Translations under genes and position numbers: made by a program
From: Pisaster brevispinus
Taxonomy: Eukaryota > Echinodermata > Asteroidea > Forcipulatida > Asteriidae
Direction of reading: 5' to 3'
Assembly (NCBI GenBank): GCA_023634235.1
Contig: JAMKCF010000006.1
Coordinates: 23,017,163 to 23,081,162, forward strand
Length of the DNA stretch: 64,000 nt
The notes under the pieces: generated by a model
The model's database searches: none
What the model saw: the letters and a program-made list of their open reading frames with translations, nothing else
What the model was told of the DNA's origin: nothing
Shown: positions 1-8,146 of the stretch, piece by piece
Layout: each line of letters opens with the position of its first letter
Numbering within the stretch: the stretch's first letter is position 1

Positions 1-69
1 CGTTAATCATATAACCAAACTCTTCATTTTATAGATATGTTGGATCGAGTACCCAGCTGTTATTTTGAT

Positions 70-232
70 TAAGGCTTGCGGTAACACCATGTGGAAATCT
101 CTTTTGAGTAGTGTCTGGTTCTGAAAAGAACCGGTGGTTAACGACTCTAACGAAGGAGTCGTTAACCACCGGTTCTTTTCAGAACCTACACTACTCAAAA
201 GAGATTTCCACATGGTGTTACCGCAAGCCTTA
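70..232. mobile_element. Foldback (palindromic) element, copy 1, with two histone-type stem-loops
   Basis: Arms at 70-147 and 156-232 are reverse complements with about one mismatch or indel, around an 8-nt spacer. Each arm holds a 16-nt hairpin of the form GGTTCTTTTCAGAACC (minus sense at 117-132, plus sense at 171-186). This fits the metazoan histone mRNA 3' stem-loop consensus (GGYYYTTYTNARRRCC). The outer arm sequence (cttgcggtaacaccatgtg) matches the arms of the element at 5805-6010 and the copy near 50350, so these are one family. No coding capacity is seen; it is presumably a non-autonomous element. The mechanism of mobility is unknown to me. Confidence 0.75.
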
Positions 233-240
233 CTTAGTTA

Positions 241-1517
241 TACTTCCACCATGCAAAGTTTCAAATCCTACTTGTTATTTTGATGGAAGGGAACCAGCGG
301 GAGCTTTACAAAAAATTGAGTTGTACAATCCATGGGAGCTTATTCGCTGTCGTAACCAAGAACTGTTTTGGTTCAGTTGGGTCAGCCATTTGCATTTGCT
401 ATTCACTAGCCAGTGGCTGAAACAGTTATTGGTGACAGCTGCCGCGACAATGCACCCAAGGTCTGTCGCTTGGACGCAAATGCGCCCCTAGCGTTTTTTT
501 GTTGTTGTTTGTTTTACGGGCATTTCCGACCAATGATGTTTGAAAAAAAAATCAGCGCACGCTAGAGTACAAACTTCCCAGCAATGGCGACAACCACTGG
601 TACATGAAATGATGCAATAATTGAACTGGAATGGATTGGTATACAGCGTTTCAGCTGGTTTAGTTTTTTGCTCTGCAAAAAGTTTTGTTTGGCTTCTGAA
701 TTGTGCCTGCATAAATTATGACGTATGAAATGTTCCCAGCGTGTCTATAAAACCATGGACTAATTCTACCTCCATGATAAAACCCACCCTTGTATTGTCA
801 CATGTTTCCCTTATTTACGCCTTACAATGAGCGCCTCGCGAGAATTCCTGTATTCTGTTGTTTATTCTCAAGTCCAGCCTACACACGAATTCGATGACAT
901 CTGCTCACCTACAGCTGCATGAGTTGAATGGGGAGTTACGGATACCCTACATGCAAAGATGTTCCATTAAGCTTGGTTTTTCTCCGATACATTAAATAAA
1001 ATCACGAAATAAAGGTCGACTCCAACAAATATTTGAATGCTTCATAAACGCTGTCACGTACAGTCTTCAACAAACGTGTAATTTAATCGACTACAAGAGG
1101 TTAAATGAGTTTTTGGTGGTTCAGATTCAATTCTGCGGGCAACCTGTTTGTTTCACGCACTTCGTCACTTAGATTGCAATTTAATGAACACAATAATCAA
1201 AACCTTTGCATGACTTTTGTTGACCCGGTCATGTGAAGTGAAATTGTGCATGTAATGATTTAATTCGAAGAGAGCAGAGAGCTGCCTCGTGTTCTCACCT
1301 GCGCTCCATCAATAACACTGTGCGTCAAATGGCTGAGAAACACGATTACCCAACCTCGTTTCCTCAGGATTTAGAGACACTTCTTGAAATCAGGAAATAA
1401 AGAGCCAGAACAACATCTTCCACGCTTTTCTCGCTAAACTCAAAGGGTTGACTGCGTTGCTGCAGATGACCGTACTGGGTCTATGGACAGAGGCGTTGCA
1501 TTAGTCTCATCTCCAGC
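241..1517. other. Intergenic, nothing recognised
   Basis: AT-rich single-copy-looking DNA between the foldback element and the GPCR pseudogene. No exon, RNA gene or repeat is recognised. It lies downstream of the GPCR 3' end, so part may be former 3' UTR. Confidence 0.4.
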
Positions 1518-2445
1518 CTAAACACGATTGCGACGAAATGTGCTCCGTATTAGATGCATGAGCTGAACTCGAAAATGTTTATACTTGAAGCAATAAACGA
1601 CTGGATCGACGCCCATGTTGCACATGACGAGGCCCGTGAATGTTATGAATGCATTCTTTCAAAATTGGGTTTTCGGAATTTTATTAAATTTCAGTGTCAT
1701 TATGGGCGACCAGCAAACGAAAAAGAGAGTACCAACTATTAGCATGGTCTCCAGTACGTTGCGTTTAGCCTTGCTTAATACTGCCTGACCCCGCTGGTTT
1801 GCGTCTTTTTTGGTTGCACCTGCCAGTTTGCGTCGCAGCATGAGAAGTATCTTCACGTAAGAAAATGTCATTAGAGTCACTGGAATCATGTATTCAACAA
1901 AGTAACAGCAATAGGGATATTGGTTCGTTTACACTCTTTCCACGTATACAAATGCCTTGGTTTACGTCCAAGTGGTTAAAGTTGAGCTGTTTCGAAGTCA
2001 AATATGCAAAACCAATGATCCAAGCAGCACACATTGAAACTCTGATCTTGAAATGTGAGCAGTGGTTGCGGTGTTTGACCGGGTAGCACGTGGCAAGAAA
2101 ATGCTCCAGCGATATCACCACCAGATTGTACGAAGACGTCACATTCAATCCCCAGACGAAGTAATCAGAGTTTATTAGCTTACAAACGAGTTCGCCCCAA
2201 AAGGTATAACCAACTTCTGAATTCTTAAAAGAGATCCTGTTGATAACTTTGAATACCAGGAAGAAAACTCCGCACACAAAATCCACTATGGATTGGTGAA
2301 GGATGAGTCTGTTGGTGAAAGACTTGAACTCTTTTCGTTTGACCGTCATGACGAAAATCACTAAACCGTTTCCCAAGATGGCTGAGCAAGCAATAACGGC
2401 ATTTATTGCTTTGACAACATTGAAGGCGGCCATGGTGCGAATCAA
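1518..2445 (-). pseudogene. Rhodopsin-class (class A) GPCR, intronless, frameshifted and with an in-frame stop
   Basis: A seven-transmembrane receptor reads on the minus strand. The first frame (2445 to 1894) gives TM1 with GNGLVIFV, TM2 with LHQSIVDF, a TM3 entry cysteine, TM3 ending LEHFLA in place of the usual E/DRY motif, and TM4 with AAWIIGF. The sequence then shifts frame near 1890-1935. The second frame (1889 to 1659) gives TM5 with EYMIPV, a basic third loop and TM6 with VCWSP, then hits TGA at 1659-1661. Beyond that stop the same frame continues with TM7 (GVDPVVY, the NPxxY variant DPxxY) and a short tail ending at TAG 1518-1520. All seven helices are present, so the lesions look recent or could be sequence errors. 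The start could be ATG at 2445 or 2433. The family resembles lineage-expanded peptide-type receptors; the ligand is unknown. Confidence 0.8.
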
Positions 2446-3104
2446 ATGGATTCTAGCAAGAGGTTTCTTCTTTGCTTGCTCGATGGTTTGGTTGGTTTGA
2501 TATCTCCCACAGTCGTCTTAAAAATTAGGGTATAGAATAGAATTTGAATGTTTATAGACAACCGAGTCCAAGCTGCTGCAACCCGAATCTGAACAACCAC
2601 ACCCATGCAAGAGGCATTAAGACTATCACGTGACCTTATTATGACGCGCCATGCCTTACTTACGGCCAATCTAATCTATTTTGCGCGGGAACGACAATGC
2701 GCCAATTAAAAAAATAAATACAAAATCAGGTGAAAAAAAAAATCAAGCAGTGCCTATAATATTGCCCCACAGAGACCCAACAAGAAATCTGTGTCGAAAC
2801 CCCTTTTTTTTATGAAATGAAATTGAATCAAATTGGGTCACAAGGATGTTAAAAGAACCAAATTTGCGAAACCTTGAAATAAATTTGATATTCACTGTAT
2901 TTTATTAACATTTTTGAGGAAGGAAAATATGTTCCAAATCCGTTAAGCTTGTATTTAATATCCAGGTTTGAAATTTCCTGTCTAGACCAAACCACCACAA
3001 TCTACTGCTTGAACATCATCATTGTGCCTCAACGATGCCGTCAAAAAGGTTTGTGACAATTTTTTGTACCACGGAAAAAAGAAACAAAATAGTTTAATAT
3101 TATG
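2446..3104. other. Intergenic, nothing recognised
   Basis: AT-rich DNA upstream of the GPCR pseudogene and downstream of the minus-strand tRNA. Contains A-runs but no recognisable gene or repeat. Confidence 0.4.
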
Positions 3105-3177
3105 TATCCCTGGCGGGACTCGAACCCGCAGTCTTCGGTTTAGGAGACCGACGCCTTGTCCATTAGGCCACAGGGAC
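3105..3177 (-). tRNA. tRNA-Arg (CCT)
   Basis: A 73-nt cloverleaf on the minus strand. The acceptor GTCCCTG pairs with CAGGGAT (G1-U72 wobble), D-arm GCCT..AGGC, anticodon stem TCGGT/ACCGA around loop CTCCTAA, and T-arm CGGGTTCGAGTCCCG. Anticodon CCT reads the arginine codon AGG. The A-box-like (GTGGCCTAATGG) and B-box (GGTTCGAGTCC) internal Pol III promoters are intact. The discriminator is A73. It is the only inverted member of the cluster to its right and lies outside the ~415-bp tandem unit. Confidence 0.87.
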
Positions 3178-3880
3178 TCGCACAATATTTGAATATGAAA
3201 TGTTTTTACTTGAAATGCAGTGGTGAGCCGGTAACCAGAGACGGTGGGGGGGGGGGGTTCCTTCTTGAAAAGTAAACGCATAAATGGTTCAAAAAATTTA
3301 AGAAAAAAAACACTAAATTATGTCTTTTCCCCCTCTTGCTCCTTCCCCCAAATGAACATTTCTGGTGAAGCCACTATTGAAATAATAATGTCGCACGAAA
3401 GCAACTATTATTTACTATCTCGCCCGAACGAAGATTACAGTCTGCCCCCACCAGAATGCCCACACATCATCATAGGGTTTATACCATGCCCGTTATGTTG
3501 GGCAGAGGGTATCCCCAACCATTATTACCATAATTTGAAATATAATATTTTCCACTTGTACAGAACTTACTCCCCTCCCCCACCACCACCACACCTAAAA
3601 TCCTCCAAAGAATTACTGAGATCCCCCAAACACAACAAGACATAAATTGGGGTACACCATACCACCCATATCGTGCACATGGGTAAACATAAGTAGGCCT
3701 AAGTACCCATTTTCTGTGACTTTCAAATCCACCATTTGATACCAAATACGTTTTGTATTTCAATTATAGTTTGTTGATAGAGAGAGGAAAGAGAGATTTT
3801 TTTCAACAGTAATTGTATCCGTATGTGGTTCTTTGGTGTTGGTTCCTACGTCAATGTGACCGTTTCAATTATTTTCCACC

Positions 3881-3953
3881 GCCCCTGTGGCCTAATGGAC
3901 AAGGCGTCGGACTCCTAAACCGAAGACTGCGGGTTCGAGTCCCGCCAGGGGTA
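3881..3953 (+). tRNA. tRNA-Arg (CCT), with an A-A mismatch closing the anticodon stem
   Basis: 73 nt, acceptor GCCCCTG/CAGGGGT, discriminator A. Anticodon CCT at 3914-3916. Differs from its sisters by T31 to A, which leaves an A31-A39 mismatch next to the anticodon loop. It may be functional or slightly impaired. First plus-strand member of the tandem array. Confidence 0.8.
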
Positions 3954-4296
3954 ACGGATGTTCACCTGAAAAAAGCAACTCATTTTAAAACAAATCTTTA
4001 GACATATATGTGTGTATATAATAATACATATTTTTTGTTTGCCGCAATTGTTTTATTTTTTATTTTTTATAATTATAATTTTTAAGCACCCGCCCAGCCT
4101 GTCCGCTCCATTTCAATTGACTTTATACATTTTATGAGCCGATATTATTATAACATCGCGATGCAAAAAGCAAATATTTAGTTGAATACAAATTTGATAA
4201 AACTAAATAAAACAAATGAAGAAAACATACGTTCGAAGTAGCGTGTTCATGCTTGAGTTGCAGAAAACAGCATCTCATCGTCGTTTATCCATCACC

Positions 4297-4369
4297 GTCC
4301 CTGTGGCCTAATGGACAAGACGTCGGTCTCCTAAACCGAAGACTGCGGGTTCGAGTCCCGCCAGGGGTA
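4297..4369 (+). tRNA. tRNA-Arg (CCT), with a D-stem mismatch
   Basis: 73 nt. Anticodon CCT at 4330-4332. Acceptor GTCCCTG/CAGGGGT leaves a T2-G71 wobble. G24 is replaced by A, giving a C11-A24 mismatch in the D stem. B box intact. Could be expressed or drifting towards a pseudogene. Confidence 0.75.
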
Positions 4370-4712
4370 AACGCATGTTCATCTGAAAAAGCAACTCATT
4401 TTATACCAATTCTTTAAAAAATGTGTGTATTATAAATTATATATTTTGTTGCCGCAATTTTTTTTTTTTTTTATATATAATTAGATTTTTAAGCACCCGC
4501 CCAGCCTGTCCGCTCCATTTCAATTGACTTACATTTTATGAGCGGATATTATTATAACATTGCGATGCAAAAAGCAAATATTTAGATGAATACAAATTTA
4601 ACAAATAAATAAATAACTAAATAAAACAAATGAAGAAAACATACGTTCGAAGTAGCGTGTTCATGTTTGAGTTGCAGAGAACAGCATCTCATCGTCGTTT
4701 TTATCCATCACC

Positions 4713-4785
4713 GCCCCTGTGGCCTAATGGACAAGGCGTCGGTCTCCTAAACCGAAGACTGCGGGTTCGAGTCCCGCCAGGGGTA
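4713..4785 (+). tRNA. tRNA-Arg (CCT)
   Basis: 73 nt, all stems paired: acceptor GCCCCTG/CAGGGGT, anticodon stem TCGGT/ACCGA, anticodon CCT at 4746-4748, T-arm with GGTTCGAGTCC. Best-paired member of the array and a strong candidate for a functional copy. Confidence 0.88.
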
Positions 4786-5126
4786 AACGCATGTTCATCT
4801 GAAAAAGCAACTCATTTTATACCAATTCTTTAAAAAATGTGTGTATTATAAATTATATATTTTGTTGCCGCAATTTTTTTTATTTTTTATATATAATTAG
4901 ATTTTTAAGCACCCGCCCAGCCTGTCCGCTCCATTTCAATTGACTTACATTTTATGAGCCGATATTATTATAACATCGCGATGCAAAAAGCAAATATTTA
5001 GATGAATACAAATTTAACAAATAAATAAATAACTAAATAAAACAAATGAAGAAAACATACGTTCGAAGTAGCGTGTTCATGTTTGAGTTGCAGAGAACAG
5101 CATCTCATCGTCGTTTATCCATCACC

Positions 5127-5199
5127 GTCCCTGTGGCCTAATGGACAAGGCGTCGGTCTCCTAAACCGAAGACTGCGGGTTCGAGTCCCGCCAGGGATA
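5127..5199 (+). tRNA. tRNA-Arg (CCT)
   Basis: 73 nt, acceptor GTCCCTG/CAGGGAT, anticodon CCT at 5160-5162, intact D, anticodon and T arms. Same acceptor version as the minus-strand copy at 3105 and the copy at 6053. The downstream flank (agaatgt.a.gtgctttttag) is also shared with the 6053 copy. Confidence 0.88.
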
Positions 5200-5427
5200 G
5201 AATGTTAATGTGCTTTTTAGTTTTTTCTTACATTACCAGAAGGTAGTTATTTTGAACATAAAACAAATATTGAAGTGAAGATTAGTTCTCGTTCATTTCA
5301 GCTCCTAAAACTGTACGTCTAACTCTGCTCTAGGTTATCATCCTGCTTCTGGTCTTGTCTGCACCAGCTCTTCTGGCTGAGATCTTCATAATTACTTTCA
5401 AGTGTCCATATCAATGCCCTGTAAAAT

Positions 5428-5500
5428 CATTATGTGGCCTACTTGACACGGCGTCGATCTCCTAAACCGAAGACTGCGGGTTCGAGTCCCGCCAGTGGTA
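5428..5500 (+). pseudogene. tRNA-Arg (CCT) pseudogene
   Basis: From the anticodon stem onward this matches its neighbours, including the CCT anticodon at 5461-5463 and the B box. The 5' acceptor strand has been lost (about CATTATG, which cannot pair with CAGTGGT), and the D loop and the anticodon stem (TCGAT) carry changes. It cannot fold a normal acceptor stem. Confidence 0.75.
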
Positions 5501-5804
5501 AACGCATGTTCACCTGAAAAAAGCAACTCCTTTTTTAAAACAATTTTTTATTTTGTATATATGTTTGGCCGCAATTGGTTTTTTAAATATATATTTTTAA
5601 GCACCCACCCGCCCTGTCAACTCCATTTCAATTGACTTACATTTTATGAGCAAATATTATAACATCGCGATGCCAAAAGCGAAAATTTAGCTAAATAAAA
5701 AATGTAAACAAAAAATAAATAAATAAATAAAACAGAAGAAGAAAACATACGTTCGAAGTAACGTGTTCATAAATGGTGTTTGAAGCTTTGCATGGTGTGG
5801 AGGA

Positions 5805-6010
5805 TAAGAGTAACTATAAATATAAATATAAATAGTAAACTTGCGGGTACAACCATGTGTAAAAACTCTTCAGGAAGACGAGCAGAGTATACTGTTCGAA
5901 ACGTCGAGACCAAACCGGCTCTTTTCAGAGCCAACACTCCCTCAAAGAGTTTTTACACATGGTTGTACCCGCAAGTTTACTATTTATATTTATATTTATA
6001 GTTACTCTTA
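5805..6010. mobile_element. Foldback element, copy 2, with 66-bp perfect terminal inverted repeats and a histone-type stem-loop
   Basis: 5805-5870 and 5945-6010 are exact 66-bp inverted repeats. The 74-bp core holds GGCTCTTTTCAGAGCC at 5917-5932, a canonical histone 3'-end hairpin sequence. Upstream of it is a second small hairpin (GACGAGCAG at 5877-5885, partner at 5892-5897) followed by GAAACGTC. A 10-bp direct repeat acgtgttcat occurs at 5761-5770 and 6011-6020; it may be a target-site duplication, although 34 bp separate the left copy from the repeat end. The element sits inside the tRNA tandem array and is absent from the sister units, which shows that it was inserted. Confidence 0.85.
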
Positions 6011-6052
6011 ACGTGTTCATGTTTGAGTTGTCATCGTCGTTTATCCATCACC

Positions 6053-6125
6053 GTCCCTGTGGCCTAATGGACAAGGCGTCGGTCTCCTAAACCGAAGACT
6101 GCGGGTTCGAGTCCCGCCAGGGATA
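6053..6125 (+). tRNA. tRNA-Arg (CCT)
   Basis: 73 nt, acceptor GTCCCTG/CAGGGAT, anticodon CCT at 6086-6088, all arms intact. Last member of the cluster. Its 5' flank resumes the tandem-unit sequence directly after the foldback element. Confidence 0.87.
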
Positions 6126-7008
6126 GAATGTCAACGTGCTTTTTAGTTCCATCTTACCAGAAGGTGGTGATTTTGAACATAAAACAAATACTGAAGTGAA
6201 GATTAGTACACGCTCATTTCAGCTACTAAAACTTCCTAATTCTGCTCCAGATTATCAGTCTGCTTCCGGTCTTGAATCTTTGTACCAGCTCTCTGGCTGA
6301 GATATTCATAATTTCAAGTGCCCCGATCAATGCCCTCTGCTGGGGTCAAAACCTATATTTATTTATTTATATTTAGGTGGGTTTTTTTGCACTGTTTAAA
6401 AAAATGTCCGTGTCAGAAGTGCAGTTGGTGAAAGTCACGTCGTGACTGGTAAAGATCAATAGAGGGCGCTTTATTGTTTTTGTTAAAAGAAGAGATATAT
6501 AACCAAACAGACATATGAAGGTAAACCACATACTACAACCGTGCACGTCCTACGGTAACTGCCGCTGGTTCCCTGCTTCTCTTCTTATTTGTAAACGGTA
6601 TATGTGCTGTTGGTACCAGCGCGCTGCCGCGGTTTGGTTAGTCTCTTTTCCGTGTCGTTTGTTCTTCAGTTGTGATGAGCTCATGAATATTAATGATATT
6701 ACGAGAATACTGAATATTAATGCATTTAAATAATAGTCACGGCCCCATACCCCTGTGTGTGCGGACGACGTGAATACGGTACGTACGTCACACTGCTGTG
6801 GATTTAAAAATGGCCGGGCTAGAGAGAGAGGCGACCGTGACAAAAGAACAAGTTTAACTTCACTCTCGGTCTCAGTCTCAGCATGGAGGTCCAGTAGTTA
6901 GTAATTCTACCTTCATGGTCTCAGTCAGCGATATACCGAGGTACGTTAGTGTAGTTATTTTCAAAGAAATAGTAATTAATTTAAATATTGGTGCTGAAAT
7001 ACTTTTAC
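6126..7008. other. Spacer, nothing recognised
   Basis: The first ~150 bp are paralogous to the flank after the tRNA at 5127. The rest, including short ORFs on both strands, shows no recognisable gene. Confidence 0.4.
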
Positions 7009-8146
7009 AACTACAACCATGCACAACTCAATAGGAAACTACAACCATACACAACTCTATGGGAAACTACAACCATGCACAACTCAATGGGAAACTACAA
7101 CCATACACAAGTCAATGGGAAACTACAACCATGCACAACTCAATGGGTAACTACAACCGTACACAACTCTATGGGAAACTACAACCATACACAACTCTAT
7201 GGGAAACTACAACCATGCACAACTCAATAGGAAACTACAACCATGCACAACTCAATGGGAAACTACAACCGTACACAACTCAATGGGAAACTACAACCAT
7301 GCACAACTCAATGGGAAACTACAACCGTACACAACTCAATGGGAAACTACAACCATACACAACTCTATGGGAAACTACAACCATGCACAACTCAATGGGA
7401 AACTACAACCGTACACAACTCTATGGGAAACTACAACCATGCACAACTCAATAGGAAACTACAACCATGCACAACTCAACGGGAAACTACAACCATACAC
7501 AACTCAATGGGTAACTACAACCGTACACACTCAATAGGAAACTACAACCATACACAACTGTATGGGAAACTACAACCATGCACAACTCAATGGGAAACTA
7601 CAACCGTACACAACTCAATGGGAAACTACAACCGTACACAACTCAATGGGAAACTACAACCATGCACAACTCAATGGGAAACTACAACCATACACAAGTC
7701 AATGGGAAACTACAACCATGCACAACTCAATGGGTAACTACAACCGTACACAACTCTATGGGAAACTACAACCATACACAACTCTATGGGAAACTACAAC
7801 CATGCACAACTCAATAGGAAACTACAACCATGCACAACTCAATGGGAAACTACAACCGTACACAACTCAATGGGAAACTACAACCATGCACAACTCAATA
7901 GGAAACTACAACCATACACAACTCTATGGGAAACTACAACCATGCACAACTCAATGGGAAACTACAACCATACACAAGTCAATGGGAAACTACAACCATG
8001 CACAACTCAATGGGTAACTACAACCGTACACAACTCAATAGGAAACTACAACCATGCACAACTCAATGGGAAACTACAACCGTACACAACTCAATGGGAA
8101 ACTACAACCATACACAACTCAATGGGAAACTACAACCATGCACAAG
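7009..8146. repeat. 28-bp minisatellite, about 40 copies
   Basis: The unit is about actacaaccatgcacaact plus caatggga, with recurrent variants (catg/catac/cgtac, caat/ctat, ggga/ggta/agga). Because 28 is not a multiple of 3, all three plus frames stay open, which produces long but meaningless ORFs. Variant units recur in blocks: the rare gtcaat variant occurs at 7111, 7698 and 7978, about 21 and 10 units apart. This indicates duplication of multi-unit blocks. Confidence 0.95.

Larger units (their letters stand above)
3840..6180. repeat. Tandem ~415-bp units, each with one tRNA-Arg(CCT)
   Basis: tRNA starts at 3881, 4297, 4713 and 5127 are 416, 416 and 414 bp apart. The spacers are near-identical and share landmarks such as acatacgttcgaagtag at about 4227, 4641, 5056 and 5743. 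A decayed tRNA at 5428 and an intact one at 6053 continue the array with irregular spacing (301 and 625 bp). The last interval is lengthened by the foldback element at 5805-6010. The structure indicates local duplication by unequal exchange rather than retroposition. Confidence 0.85.

Noticed and set aside
70..232. A real histone gene 3' end
   Set aside because: The hairpin is present, but no histone coding sequence lies upstream on either strand at any of the four loci, and the hairpin belongs to a shared repeat.
3244..3645. 133-codon ORF with proline runs
   Set aside because: Simple C-rich sequence; no conserved motif and no splice context.
5780..6001. 73-codon ORF
   Set aside because: Lies entirely within the foldback element and reads through its inverted arms.
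7009..8146. Overlapping ORFs of 80-164 codons (MGNYNHAQLNGK...) on the plus strand as a repeat protein
   Set aside because: They are open in all three frames only because a stop-free 28-bp unit is repeated. There is no start context, splice signal or codon bias.
7009..8146. CRISPR array
   Set aside because: Units are contiguous without spacers, in a eukaryotic genome with no cas genes. The same applies to the 31-bp and 13-bp arrays.
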